A stretch of DNA of 64,000 nt from Arthrobacter sp. StoSoilB5 (GTDB lineage Bacteria > Actinomycetota > Actinomycetes > Actinomycetales > Micrococcaceae): contig NZ_AP024646.1 in assembly GCF_019977235.1 (NCBI RefSeq), positions 4,340,001 through 4,404,000 on the forward strand. Direction: 5' to 3'. Position numbers and translations under genes: made by a program. Positions 1 to 9,159 of the stretch are shown piece after piece (within the stretch, counting starts at the first letter, position 1; each line of letters opens with the position of its first letter). The notes beneath the pieces were generated by a model that saw only the letters and a program-made list of their open reading frames with translations, was not told the DNA's origin and did not search any database.

Positions 1-1
1 G

Positions 2-514
2 CAAAAGCGCGACGTCTTCGCCGACGTAACCTCGGGAAGTAAGACGGCGATCGAACGGCCCGGGATGAAGAGGCTCCTCGAGTACGCCGAGGAGGGCGAC
101 ACCGTCGTTGTGTGGCGGGTTGACCGGCTGGGCCGGTCACTGATCGACGTGCTGAACACCGTGAACCTGCTGCGCGAACGCGGCATCCAGGTCCGATCCA
201 TCTCAGACGGTATCGACCCGGCGACCTCCACAGGCCGGCTGATGCTGAACATGCTCGCCACCTTGGCCGAATATGAGCGCGAGCTGATCGTCGAGCGGGT
301 CAATGCCGGCATCGCTGCCGCCAGACATAACGGAACGCGCTTTGGCCGTCCGCTGACGGACCCGGTTGTCATTGCGGACAAGCTGGCGATCGCGCAGGAC
401 GCCCGGGCGAAGGGACGCACCGCGGAAGACGCCGCCCGTCTCGTTGGGTGGAGCCGTGCCACTCTTTACCGCCACCAGCAAGCCCTCGCCGCCCGCGAGA
501 GCACCAGAACGTAG
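2..514 (+). CDS. Serine recombinase (resolvase/invertase), N-terminus cut by window edge
   Basis: This is a resolvase/invertase-type serine recombinase that would resolve transposition cointegrates. The reading frame is open to the window edge, so an ATG at 65 is internal; the catalytic serine near the N-terminus lies outside the window. The visible part has the family signatures WRVDRLGRS, a helix with GRLMLNMLATLAEYERELI that leads into the long E helix, and a C-terminal helix-turn-helix region (about residues 120-165 of the visible part). It is followed after 6 bases by the transposase gene, as expected for a TniR-like resolvase of a three-gene transposon. Family assignment is firm; specificity is unknown. 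Confidence 0.9.
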   Translation, partial: QKRDVFADVTSGSKTAIERPGMKRLLEYAEEGDTVVVWRVDRLGRSLIDVLNTVNLLRERGIQVRSISDGIDPATSTGRLMLNMLATLAEYERELIVERVNAGIAAARHNGTRFGRPLTDPVVIADKLAIAQDARAKGRTAEDAARLVGWSRATLYRHQQALAARESTRT

Positions 515-520
515 GTAATC

Positions 521-1906
521 CTGAACGGCGATGAGCGCTGGAAAGTCCTTCGACTCTACGTCGAGGACCAGATCCCGCTTGCCGCCCTCGCCCGCGAAAC
601 CGGAATCAGCACCCGCACTCTTCAACGCTGGCTCCGGCTCTACCGGACTGGTGGCGGGAGTGCTCTTGACCAGCATCCACGCGCCGATGCCGGCATGCGT
701 CGCACAGACGCAGGAACGGTTAGATTTATCGAGGGACTCGCGCTGACCAGACCGCGCCCGAGTATCGCAACGTTGCACCGACTTGCGGCGGCCGAAGCGG
801 GCAGACGAGGCGCCCAGGCGCCGAGTTACTCCGTGGTCCGCAAGATCGTCCAGGCACTGGACCCCGCCCTGGTGACCCTGGCTCTCGAAGGTCCCGCATC
901 CTACCGGGACCGGCATGAACTTGTCCTTCGCCGCCGCGCCGACCGCCCAAACCAAATCTGGCAAGCGGACCACACCCAACTCGACATCCTCATCAACGGC
1001 GCCAACGGCAAACCCGACCGGCCCTGGCTGACGACAGTGATGGACGATTACTCCCGGGCGCTCTGCGGCTACACCGTCTTCACCGGTGCGCCCTCAGCGC
1101 TCAACACAGCCCTCGCCCTCCGGCAGGCCATCTGGCGCAAGAGTGATCCCAGCTGGGCAATGTGCGGACTGCCCGACATCCTGCACGTGGACCACGGCTC
1201 CGACTTCACCAGCCACCACCTTGAACACACCGCCATCGAGCTGCACATCCGCATCATCCACTCGACCATCGCCCGGCCCCAGGGCCGGGGAAAGATCGAG
1301 CGGTTCTTCGGGACCATCAACACCGAAGTTCTCCCCACCCTCCCCGGACATCTGGGACCGGGGAACAGGAAACCCCAGCCCGCACTCGATCTCCCCGGAC
1401 TGGATCGCACCATCGGAGACTTCGTCGCCGCCTACAACGACCGGCCCCACAGCGAGATCGGTATTTCACCACGGGATGCTTGGGTCGCCGACGGCTGGCT
1501 TCCCCGGATGCCCGAAAGCCTGGAGGACCTCGACGGACTCCTCCTGACAGTTCCAAAGAACCGAACCGTGCAACGCGACGGCATCCACTTTCAAGGCCAG
1601 CGCTACCTCTCACCCACGCTCGCCCCTTTCGTGGGGCAAACCGTCACCATCCGCTACGACCCCCGGGACATCTCCGAAATCCGCGTCTACGATCACGACA
1701 CCTTTATCTGCGTCGCCATCGACGAAGACCACCCCAACCTTCGACTGAGTCTGCGGGACATCGAGGCCGCACGCAGAGCGCGCCGGAAAGAACTGCGCCG
1801 CACCATCAACGACCGCATTCCAACAATCACCAGCCGAGAAGAACCGCACATCACTGAACCAGTACGGCGCCGCCGCCGACTTCGCACCTACGAAGAGGAC
1901 GAATGA
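521..1906 (+). CDS. TniA-like DDE transposase (Mu/Tn552 type)
   Basis: This is the transposase that cuts and joins the transposon ends. The RNase H-like core carries the three acidic positions: D in QADHTQLD, D in VDHGSDF, and E in GKIERFF. A C-terminal beta-barrel-like Mu transposase segment follows, with a basic tail. The first in-frame ATG is at 695, but the frame is open back to 515 and encodes a clear helix-turn-helix there (LAALARETGISTRTLQRWL), so the true start must be upstream. The best candidate is CTG at 521, with AGGT a few bases ahead of it, next to the resolvase stop codon. The end overlaps the ATPase gene by 4 bases (ATGA). Confidence 0.88.
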   Translation: MNGDERWKVLRLYVEDQIPLAALARETGISTRTLQRWLRLYRTGGGSALDQHPRADAGMRRTDAGTVRFIEGLALTRPRPSIATLHRLAAAEAGRRGAQAPSYSVVRKIVQALDPALVTLALEGPASYRDRHELVLRRRADRPNQIWQADHTQLDILINGANGKPDRPWLTTVMDDYSRALCGYTVFTGAPSALNTALALRQAIWRKSDPSWAMCGLPDILHVDHGSDFTSHHLEHTAIELHIRIIHSTIARPQGRGKIERFFGTINTEVLPTLPGHLGPGNRKPQPALDLPGLDRTIGDFVAAYNDRPHSEIGISPRDAWVADGWLPRMPESLEDLDGLLLTVPKNRTVQRDGIHFQGQRYLSPTLAPFVGQTVTIRYDPRDISEIRVYDHDTFICVAIDEDHPNLRLSLRDIEAARRARRKELRRTINDRIPTITSREEPHITEPVRRRRRLRTYEEDE

Positions 1907-2712
1907 TGAACACCACCTTCATCGTCACCAAAGAACACCGACGCTTCACCGAGTTCGCCAACACAGTCCGAAAAGAACGAACAATAGGCATCTGCCACGG
2001 AGACGCCGGCATCGGTAAAACACTCTCCGCGCGCCGCTACGCCAACTGGGATGACCTGGAGCCTTACATCACCGAATGGGGACCACGCGGCGACCAGGAC
2101 GAAAAGCACTACACCCTCGCCAACCGCTCACGCACAGTCTTCTACACCCCGGACGTTCTCTGCCGTCCCAAAACCCTCATGGATGACATACACCGATACC
2201 AGGTGAGAATCGGCTCGTGCATTGATGAACACCTGCATAAACTCGATGCCGCACCACGCTCGATGAACAGAGTCACCCAGCTCGTGGAGCTGCTCATCAT
2301 CGACGAAGCCGAACGCCTCAACGCCACAGCCCTTGAGCTCCTCCGTGATAACCACGACCGAACCCACCTTCCCATGATCCTCATCGGCATGCCTGGCATA
2401 GACCAACGATTCCGGCACTATCCCCAGCTTTACAGCCGTCTTGGCTTCTCCCACCGATACCGCGCCCTTGGCAGAGACGAGCTCCTCTTTGTTCTGGACC
2501 GACATTGGAAACGGCTCGGCCGGACCCTCGACCCCGATGACTTCACCGATGCCCAGGCAATTGCCGCAGTAGAGCGCATCACCCGAGGCAACTTCCGTCT
2601 CCTCGAACGGCTATTCCCCCAGATCACCCGCGTCCTCAAGATCAACCAGCTCGAAACCATCACCGACGACGTCGTGGAAGCAGCAGCAAGCATCCTCGTT
2701 GTCGGGAACTAG
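1903..2712 (+). CDS. TniB-like AAA ATPase transposition protein
   Basis: This is a 269-residue AAA+ ATPase of the TniB/MuB/Tn552 p271 type, which activates the transposase and selects target DNA. The Walker A motif GDAGIGKT is near residue 36 and the Walker B motif LLIIDEAE is near residue 129. The sequence GMPGIDQRF...YSRLGF is typical of the family's sensor region. The start at 1903 overlaps the transposase stop in an ATGA; a second ATG at 1906 is equally possible. No further transposon gene such as TniQ follows before nirB. Confidence 0.9.
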   Translation: MMNTTFIVTKEHRRFTEFANTVRKERTIGICHGDAGIGKTLSARRYANWDDLEPYITEWGPRGDQDEKHYTLANRSRTVFYTPDVLCRPKTLMDDIHRYQVRIGSCIDEHLHKLDAAPRSMNRVTQLVELLIIDEAERLNATALELLRDNHDRTHLPMILIGMPGIDQRFRHYPQLYSRLGFSHRYRALGRDELLFVLDRHWKRLGRTLDPDDFTDAQAIAAVERITRGNFRLLERLFPQITRVLKINQLETITDDVVEAAASILVVGN

Positions 2713-2754
2713 CGACACAGAGCGAAAACAGAACGCCGCCACCTACCGGACAAG

Positions 2755-2812
2755 TCCACATGCCCGGCCCTCGCCGAACGGAATTTGCTCCACTGGGCCC
2801 ACTACATGTGGA
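2755..2812. repeat. 8-bp inverted repeat between transposon and nirB
   Basis: TCCACATG (2755-2762) and CATGTGGA (2805-2812) are perfect inverted copies separated by 42 bases, in the short gap between the convergent transposon ATPase gene and nirB. They could be a weak bidirectional terminator or a remnant of the insertion boundary. Nothing decides between these. Confidence 0.3.
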
Positions 2813-2816
2813 ATCT

Positions 2817-5285
2817 TCATCGGACCGGCACCTGCGGGAGCACCGTCAAGGGCAGCGAAGTCCGGAACTGGCCGGGCGTGAGCGGATCATCGCGTTCACT
2901 CCAAGGATCCACGTAGCTGTCCACGGACGCCTGCATCGCCGCATCCAAGCGGGCCGCGATTCCTTCGGAGTCGTCCAGGATCACGCTGCGGATCTTGTCG
3001 ATGCCAACCCGTGGCACGAACGCATACGTCCGTTCCAGCCAGTTGGCGTTCTCCCGGTAGTACTGCATGAAACGACCCGCCAGGAGCGTGACTTCCTCGG
3101 GCGTATCAACCGTGACCAGCAGATCGCCCTTGCGGATGTGGGCGCCGGCCGCTCCCCCAATATAGATTTCCCAGCGGCCTCCTTCCACCGCAACGACGCC
3201 TACGTCCTTGACCAAGGACTCCGCACAGTTCCGCGGGCAACCGGAGACCGCGAGTTTCAGCTTTGCCGGCGACTCAATGCCCTGGAATCGGGTTTCCAGC
3301 GAGATGCCCAACCCAGTGGAATCACCCGTGCCAAAGCGGCAGTAGTCCTTCCCTACACAGGTCTTCACAGTGCGGAAACTCTTGCCATAGGCGTAGCCGG
3401 AGGGCATGTCCAGATCGGCCCAAACCTGTGGAAGGTCCTCCTTGGGAACGCCCAGGAGGTCGATCCGTTGGCCACCGGTCAGCTTGATCATAGGGATGTT
3501 GTGCTTCTCCGCGACGTCGGCAATCGTGCGGAGCTGCTGCACCGACGTCACGCCACCCTTCATCTGCGGAACCACGGAGAACGTGCCATCGCGCTGGATG
3601 TTGGCGTGCACGCGGTCGTTGATGAACCGGGCGTCGCGCTCGTCGATGTACTGCCCTGCCAGCATCATCTTTAGGAGCGAAGCCAAGCCCATCTTGGATT
3701 TGGCGTCCTCCGCGCTCCCAGGAGCCAAGGCCGCGAAAACCTGTGAAACAGAGCGCAGCCCGAGTTCCCGGATCCTGGACATCAGGGCGGCCTTGTCCAG
3801 GGGAATACCCGGGACGTAGTAACTCGCGGCCGGGTCCACCTCCACAGCTCCACCGGCAGCCCATTCCACTACCTGCGAAACCAGCAGTTTGCACGAACCA
3901 CAGCCTTTGCCGGCCCGGGTCGCATCCATGGCTGCCGGCACTGAACGGCAACCACCCTGCACCGCGGCAACTAGCGTTCCTTTGGAAACCCCATTGCAGT
4001 TGCAGACCTGTGCCGAATCCGCCAGCTCCGCCACACCTTCCTCTTCACCCGGCGAGCCGAGATCGAACATCAGCGAGAGCCGCTCTTCCGGGAGCGGAAG
4101 GCCCTGGTCAAAAGCCTGGGTCAAGTAGGCAACCTTGCGGCTGTCACCAAGGAGGGTAGCCCCCACCATCTTGTTGTCCCGGATCACGATCGACTTGAAC
4201 ACACCGCGGCTCGGTTCCGAGAAAACAATGTGTTCATCCGTGTCCCGTTCCGGGCCCGGCAGTCCCATCGAAGCGACGTCGACGCCGGCCACCTTCAGCT
4301 TGGTGGCTGTCCGGGAACCCAAGTACACCGATGAATGATCGACGCCGGTGACCTGGTCCGCCAGAACGGCGGCCTGCTCCCACAACGGTGCCACGAGCCC
4401 GTACACCTCGCCCCTGTGCTGCACGCATTCCCCCACGGCATAAATGTCCTCTTCGTCCATAACGCGCAGGTGGTCGTCCACCACGATGGCCCGTTCGACT
4501 GGCAATCCACTCACCACGGCGACATCCACGTTGGGCCTGATGCCGGCAGTCACAACCACCATGTCGCAGTTCAGCTCAGTATCATCACGTAGCCGCACGC
4601 CGGTGATCCGGTCCTGGCCCAGCACGGCCGTGGTCCGGCCTCCCGTGTGGACCTCGATGCCCAACGCCTCGACGCTCCGCCGCAGTATTGCGCCGCCGTC
4701 GGGCCCTATTTGCGCATTCATGAGGTGTCCACCCGAGTGGACCACCGCCACGCCAAGGCCATACGCCTGCAACCCCCGGGCAGCCTCCAGCCCCAGCAAT
4801 CCGCCGCCAATCACCACAGCCCGGCGGTGATGCTCGTGCTGGGCGAACTGGACCATCTTGCGGGTGTCATCCATGGTCCGGAACGTGAAGACCCCGTGGC
4901 GCACCGATCCGCTGGGCGTGTACAAGCCATCCATCGGGGGAAGGAACGAGTGGCTCCCGGTGGCGATGATCAGCACATCGTAGGGAACCACCCTGCCATC
5001 GGCCGCAAAGACGTGTTTGCTGTACCTGTCTACGCGCTCCACCCGAACCCCGGCGTGCAGGGTGATGTTGTTTTCCCGGTACCAAGGCAGGGCGTTGAGG
5101 AAGATGTCCGCATCGTTTTCCTCCCCTGACAGCACGTGGCTGAGCATGATTCGGTTGTAGTTTCCGTAGGGTTCGTCGCCGAAGATGGTGATGTCGAAAG
5201 CGTCCCCGCCGCCGCGGGCCAGGATCTCTTCCACCGCGCGGGCACCAGCCATGCCGTTGCCGATGACCACGAGCTGCCTTTTCAT
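2817..5285 (-). CDS. nirB: Assimilatory nitrite reductase [NAD(P)H] large subunit
   Basis: This 822-residue cytoplasmic enzyme reduces nitrite to ammonium with NAD(P)H. An N-terminal FAD/NAD module (VVIGNGMAGAR at residue 5, VIGGGLLGLEA near 150) is followed by a BFD-type [2Fe-2S] domain with CNCNG and CGSC, then a sulfite/nitrite reductase domain. The four cysteines that bind the 4Fe-4S cluster and siroheme are present as CVGKDYC and CPRNC. Length matches other NirB proteins of about 820-850 residues. The start overlaps the stop codon of the upstream small gene by one base, so the two are translationally coupled. No Rieske-type NirD subunit is seen in the window. Confidence 0.95.
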   Translation of the reverse strand: MKRQLVVIGNGMAGARAVEEILARGGGDAFDITIFGDEPYGNYNRIMLSHVLSGEENDADIFLNALPWYRENNITLHAGVRVERVDRYSKHVFAADGRVVPYDVLIIATGSHSFLPPMDGLYTPSGSVRHGVFTFRTMDDTRKMVQFAQHEHHRRAVVIGGGLLGLEAARGLQAYGLGVAVVHSGGHLMNAQIGPDGGAILRRSVEALGIEVHTGGRTTAVLGQDRITGVRLRDDTELNCDMVVVTAGIRPNVDVAVVSGLPVERAIVVDDHLRVMDEEDIYAVGECVQHRGEVYGLVAPLWEQAAVLADQVTGVDHSSVYLGSRTATKLKVAGVDVASMGLPGPERDTDEHIVFSEPSRGVFKSIVIRDNKMVGATLLGDSRKVAYLTQAFDQGLPLPEERLSLMFDLGSPGEEEGVAELADSAQVCNCNGVSKGTLVAAVQGGCRSVPAAMDATRAGKGCGSCKLLVSQVVEWAAGGAVEVDPAASYYVPGIPLDKAALMSRIRELGLRSVSQVFAALAPGSAEDAKSKMGLASLLKMMLAGQYIDERDARFINDRVHANIQRDGTFSVVPQMKGGVTSVQQLRTIADVAEKHNIPMIKLTGGQRIDLLGVPKEDLPQVWADLDMPSGYAYGKSFRTVKTCVGKDYCRFGTGDSTGLGISLETRFQGIESPAKLKLAVSGCPRNCAESLVKDVGVVAVEGGRWEIYIGGAAGAHIRKGDLLVTVDTPEEVTLLAGRFMQYYRENANWLERTYAFVPRVGIDKIRSVILDDSEGIAARLDAAMQASVDSYVDPWSERDDPLTPGQFRTSLPLTVLPQVPVR

Positions 5286-5632
5286 CAGTGCTCCACCATG
5301 CCCAGGTCCACCACCACGGAGCCCCGGACACCGGCGGGAGCCGCGATAAACAGTTCGATCATCGAGCCACCGTCGATATCTTCCACGACCCTCAGCGGAA
5401 CGTGCACATCGCCTTTGGCCCCGATGGGGAAATACCGCATGGGGACGCCGTCGCGCATCAGGACAACCGTGATGAGTTCGGAACTGGAGTTACCGCCCCG
5501 GAAGTAGAGCGTCTGGTTCACGACGCCGTCCGGGACAAAGTGCGCCAGCTCGCTATGGAGGGGAACCGGCTTTTCCACACCGATGCCTTCAAACGGAAAA
5601 ATGCCCTGGAGGAAGAGGTTCTTGGAAATCAC
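5285..5632 (-). CDS. Small protein of unknown function upstream of nirB
   Basis: A 115-residue protein is encoded directly upstream of nirB, with its stop codon overlapping the nirB ATG by one base. It starts with GTG preceded by AAGGA. It is predicted to be soluble and beta-rich, with no signal peptide, no cysteine pairs and no CxH/CxxH Rieske signature, so it is not a NirD. I do not recognise the family. Its coupling to nirB suggests a role in nitrate/nitrite assimilation, for example as a chaperone or regulator, but this rests on position only. Confidence 0.7.
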   Translation of the reverse strand: MISKNLFLQGIFPFEGIGVEKPVPLHSELAHFVPDGVVNQTLYFRGGNSSSELITVVLMRDGVPMRYFPIGAKGDVHVPLRVVEDIDGGSMIELFIAAPAGVRGSVVVDLGMVEH

Positions 5633-5763
5633 GGAAAGATCCTTTCGGCCGGCTTCCTTCCATGGTGCTCCGCCGTTGTTTCAGGACGCTTGATGCCGTG
5701 TTTCCATACGCAGGACAGGGCGTAACGATCCCTTTGCGAACAACTCACCCCGGGAGCAACGAG

Positions 5764-7413
5764 CTACAGCAACTCCCCGTCCCGCATCCCATACCGGACC
5801 CAGCTGCCCACCGAACCGGCGGCGGCACAGCGATCGAACCACTCCCCCAGCGCGCGGTCGTGGCTTACGATGACCAGCGTCCCTGAGAAGTCGGCGAGGG
5901 CAGCTTCCAACTGCTCCACGAGCACTGGCGCCAAGTGGTTGGTGGGTTCGTCCACGATCATGGTCTCGTAGCTGCCCAGGAGCAGCCGGGCAAGGGCCAG
6001 CCTGCGTTGCTGCCCGGCGGAGAGGCTGCCCACGGGAACGTGGAACTCCGCAGGCCGGAACAAGCCCAGGCGAAGCAGGGCCTCGGCGTGTTCATCGATG
6101 TTTCCGCCCAGTCCTGCGGCAAACGCCGGAAGCAGCCGGAGCCCTGGACGCGGCGGCACGTCGAGTTCCTGCTGTAAGTAGCCCACCGCGCCCTGAACGG
6201 CCAAGGTCCCGCTGGCTGGCTCAAGCGTCCCGGCGAGCACAGAGACAAGGGTTGATTTTCCGGCGCCGTTTGGCCCGGTGATGAGGACCTTTTCCCCGGT
6301 TTCGACGCGCAGGTCGGTCGGTCTGAGGCGTCCGGGAACACTAATGCCGCGCGCTTCGATGGCTGGCCCAGCGGCTTCCACCAGCTGAACGTCAAGCTGC
6401 GCGGCGAGCTTCAGCGGCACGGGTGGCCGGTCAACGGGGTTCTCTTCGAGCCGCCGCAGGCGTTCCTGGGCGTTCCGAACTTTGCTGGTGGCTGCGCGCT
6501 GCCATGTGCCTTTCTTGAAGCCGGTGGCAAATTTGTCGTTATCGCGAACCCGGCCGTAGCCCATGCCGCCCGAAACCGTGGCTGCCTGGAACCGCTCAGC
6601 GGCCATGGCGCCAAGCCATTCCTCGTACTGCTGCACCCACCGGGCACGCTGGGCGGATTTCTCCCGAAGGTAGCCTTCGTAGCCGTTGCCATACCTGTTG
6701 ACGGAACGGCGCTCGGCATCCACTTCGATGACTGTGCTGGCTACCTTCCGTAAAAGGACACGGTCGTGCGAAACCACCACCACGGTGCCTCGATGCGCAG
6801 CCAACCTCGACTCAAGCCAGGCTGTGCCGTTGGCGTCCAGGTGGTTGGTGGGCTCGTCCAGGAGCAGGGCTTCGGCAGGATCCGCCAGCAGGCAGGCGAG
6901 GGCAACGCGCTCCTGCTCGCCGCCGGACAAAGATCCAAGCGTTCGACGCCGGTCCAGGCCTCCCAGCCCCAGCCGGTCCAGCGCTGCCTCCACCCGGGAC
7001 TCCGCGGCGTACCCCTCACGGAGTTGGTACTGGGTCTGCAGGTTTCCGTAGAGCTCCAGGGTTTCTGGGTCCGCGTCAGCCAGGTCCTGCTCCAGTTCGG
7101 CGATGCTGGCCTCAAGCGAACGGAGTGCCGTAAGGGACTCGTCGATCGCGTCGCCGACAGTAAGGGAGGCAGGAAGTCCGTGCGTCTGGGCGAGGTAACC
7201 CACGCGGTAGCCGGCGTTCCCTGCCAACCCTGCCGTGCCGTCGTCGGGCATTTCCACGCCGGCCAGCAGGCGGAGAAGGGTGGATTTTCCTGCCCCGTTT
7301 TCGCCAACAATGGCTACGTGCTCGCCGTGATCGATGGTGAGGTCGACGCCGTGGAAAAGTTCGCGGTCCCCGTAGCCGTGGGAAACGCCGGAAAGGTGAA
7401 GGTAGTCAGTCAA
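5764..7413 (-). CDS. ABC-F family ATPase
   Basis: This protein of about 549 residues has two ABC ATPase domains and no membrane segments, the hallmark of ABC-F proteins, which act on the ribosome and include target-protection antibiotic resistance factors. Walker A motifs are GENGAGKST and GPNGAGKST; signature motifs are LSGGEQERVAL and LSAGQQRRLAL; both Walker B regions read (L/V)DEPTNHL. The interdomain linker carries the arginine-rich stretch expected for ribosome contact. I chose TTG at 7413, which has GAGGA about 6 bases upstream, over the TTG five codons earlier. Whether it gives resistance or has a housekeeping role cannot be told from sequence. Confidence 0.88.
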   Translation of the reverse strand: MTDYLHLSGVSHGYGDRELFHGVDLTIDHGEHVAIVGENGAGKSTLLRLLAGVEMPDDGTAGLAGNAGYRVGYLAQTHGLPASLTVGDAIDESLTALRSLEASIAELEQDLADADPETLELYGNLQTQYQLREGYAAESRVEAALDRLGLGGLDRRRTLGSLSGGEQERVALACLLADPAEALLLDEPTNHLDANGTAWLESRLAAHRGTVVVVSHDRVLLRKVASTVIEVDAERRSVNRYGNGYEGYLREKSAQRARWVQQYEEWLGAMAAERFQAATVSGGMGYGRVRDNDKFATGFKKGTWQRAATSKVRNAQERLRRLEENPVDRPPVPLKLAAQLDVQLVEAAGPAIEARGISVPGRLRPTDLRVETGEKVLITGPNGAGKSTLVSVLAGTLEPASGTLAVQGAVGYLQQELDVPPRPGLRLLPAFAAGLGGNIDEHAEALLRLGLFRPAEFHVPVGSLSAGQQRRLALARLLLGSYETMIVDEPTNHLAPVLVEQLEAALADFSGTLVIVSHDRALGEWFDRCAAAGSVGSWVRYGMRDGELL

Positions 7414-7557
7414 GAGGAGTCCTCGCAAAGTCCGCAGTGAATGGCAGGGAACCGCTGGGGCACTGCCGTAGTGGGTACTGGGATGCAGCCGGATGGAAGG
7501 GCTGCGCTCAAGACTTCATCGGTCCAGACTGCCCGGCGAACGCGGGCACGTCAAGTT

Positions 7558-8421
7558 TCAGGCTGCAGCTACCGCCCGCTTCCGCCGTGCCTTTGCCAAG
7601 CGCGTACCAATCAGTCCCTGCCGCGGACTGAACAGATAGACGACGGCGAACACAGCACCCTGGGTGACCACCACCATGGCCCCGGATGCAGTATCCAGGT
7701 AGTAGCTCAGGTAGATGCCGGAGACGGAGCACACCACGGAAACAACTGGTGCAATAACCAGCATCCTGGAGAACCGGTCCGTCAACAGGTAAGCGGTGGC
7801 TCCCGGAATGATCAGCATGGCCACCACCAACACCACACCTACGGTCTGCAATGCCACCACTGACGTCAGGGCCAGCAAGCCGAGCAGCAGGGCTCCCAAG
7901 CGGCGCGGCGACAGGCCGATTGCGTGGGCGTGCGTGGGATCGAACGCGTAGAGCGTGAGGTCCCGGCGCTTGAGGATCAGGATCGCGAACGCAACCACGC
8001 CGAGGACCACCACCTGGATGAGGTCAGGGACGCTGACGCCCAGCAGGTTGCCGAAGATGATGTGGTTCAGGTCGGTCTGGCTGGGCGTGACGGAGATCAG
8101 CACCAGGCCCAGCGCGAAGAGCGAGGTGAACACGATGCCGATCGCGGCGTCTTCCTTCACCCGGCTTGTGTTCCGCACAACACCGATCAACGTCACCGCG
8201 ATCAACGCGAACACCAACGCACCGAGCGCAAACGGCGCACCCACGATGTAGGCGAGAACGACGCCGGGAAGCACGGCGTGCGAAACGGCGTCGCCCATGA
8301 GGGACCAGCCGATCAGGACCAGCCAGCAGCTGAGGACAGCGCAAACCACGGCGGCAATCGCCGTGGTGGCGAGGGCGCGGACCATGAAGTCGTAGCTCAA
8401 AGGTTCAAGCAGGAATTCCAC
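7558..8421 (-). CDS. Metal ABC transporter permease (ZnuB/MntB family)
   Basis: A 287-residue polytopic membrane protein forms the channel of a manganese/zinc/iron-type (A1 cluster) ABC importer. About eight to nine hydrophobic segments are visible, together with the family features GDAVSHAVLPG near residue 40 and a conserved FDPTHAHAIGL region. It lies 3 bases downstream of the ATPase gene and is the last gene of a three-gene operon read binding protein, ATPase, permease. Confidence 0.9.
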   Translation of the reverse strand: MEFLLEPLSYDFMVRALATTAIAAVVCAVLSCWLVLIGWSLMGDAVSHAVLPGVVLAYIVGAPFALGALVFALIAVTLIGVVRNTSRVKEDAAIGIVFTSLFALGLVLISVTPSQTDLNHIIFGNLLGVSVPDLIQVVVLGVVAFAILILKRRDLTLYAFDPTHAHAIGLSPRRLGALLLGLLALTSVVALQTVGVVLVVAMLIIPGATAYLLTDRFSRMLVIAPVVSVVCSVSGIYLSYYLDTASGAMVVVTQGAVFAVVYLFSPRQGLIGTRLAKARRKRAVAAA

Positions 8422-8424
8422 GGC

Positions 8425-9159
8425 TTAGCCCCTGTTCATCACGTCGAGGCCGAATGCCATAGCCAGATTTTCAGGTTGCAGGACCACGTCCGGGCTGCCA
8501 TGCATCAGCACTTTACGCATCAGGAGCACGGCCTCATCGCAGAGCTGCGGGAGGGCGTGGAGATCGTGGGTGGAGATGAGGATCGTGGCGCCGTCAGCGG
8601 CAAGTTCACGCAAGAGCCTTGTAATGGTGGCTTCCGATCGCTTGTCCACTCCGGCGAAGGGTTCATCCAGCAGCATCATGGTGGCGCCTTGGGCGATGCC
8701 CCGGGCCACGAAGGCGCGCTTCTTCTGCCCGCCGGACAGCTGGCCGATTTGGCGGTCGGCGAATTCGCCAAGCTCCACCCGTTCCAGGGCTTGTTCGACG
8801 GCGTCCCGGTCCACCTTCCGTGGGCGGCGGGTGAAGCCCAGGTGCCCATAGCGGCCCATCATCACCACATCCCGGACGGACAAGGGAAATGCCCAGTCCA
8901 CGTCCTCACTCTGCGGGACATAGCCGATGCCGGCTTCCTTGCGGGTCTTCATGGGCGGGTGACCGTTGATGAGAACCCGCCCGGAGTCTGGTTTCACCAT
9001 GCCCATGATGGTCTTGAACAGCGTGGACTTGCCGGAGCCGTTCATGCCAACCAATCCACAGATACGGGAGTGGTCCAAGGTAAGGGACGCGGAGTCCAGG
9101 GCCAGAACCTCGCCATAGTGGACCGTGACATTCTCGACGACGATCGCGGGGCTGCTCAT
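8425..9159 (-). CDS. Metal ABC transporter ATP-binding protein
   Basis: A 244-residue ATPase powers the adjacent metal permease. Walker A is GMNGSGKST (about residue 38), the Q-loop is in YVPQSEDVDW, the signature is LSGGQKKRAFVAR, Walker B is MMLLDEPFAGVD and the switch histidine is in STHDLHAL. The SEDVDWxFPxxVxDVVMMGRYG stretch is typical of manganese/zinc/iron importer ATPases. Its ATG overlaps the end of the binding-protein gene by 4 bases. Confidence 0.93.
   Translation of the reverse strand: MSSPAIVVENVTVHYGEVLALDSASLTLDHSRICGLVGMNGSGKSTLFKTIMGMVKPDSGRVLINGHPPMKTRKEAGIGYVPQSEDVDWAFPLSVRDVVMMGRYGHLGFTRRPRKVDRDAVEQALERVELGEFADRQIGQLSGGQKKRAFVARGIAQGATMMLLDEPFAGVDKRSEATITRLLRELAADGATILISTHDLHALPQLCDEAVLLMRKVLMHGSPDVVLQPENLAMAFGLDVMNRG

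Larger units (their letters stand above)
1..2712 (+). mobile_element. Right part of a Tn552/Tn5053-like transposon
   Basis: Three co-directional genes, a serine resolvase, a DDE transposase with an N-terminal helix-turn-helix, and an AAA ATPase, form the set typical of Tn552- and Tn5053-type elements. The element runs off the left edge of the window. Its right end must lie between the ATPase stop codon and the nirB stop codon at 2817, but I could not fix a terminal inverted repeat. The sequence CGACA directly after the ATPase stop (2713-2717) could be part of an end, because such elements often end in TGTCG-like tips. This is a guess without the left end. Confidence 0.75.

Noticed and set aside
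203..979. A 258-codon frame on the minus strand opposite the resolvase and transposase
   Set aside because: It lies fully antisense to two well-supported transposon genes and its product has no recognisable domain; it is a high-GC shadow frame.
2713..2717. CGACA as the right end of the transposon
   Set aside because: Only five bases support it and the left end is outside the window, so no inverted repeat can be confirmed.
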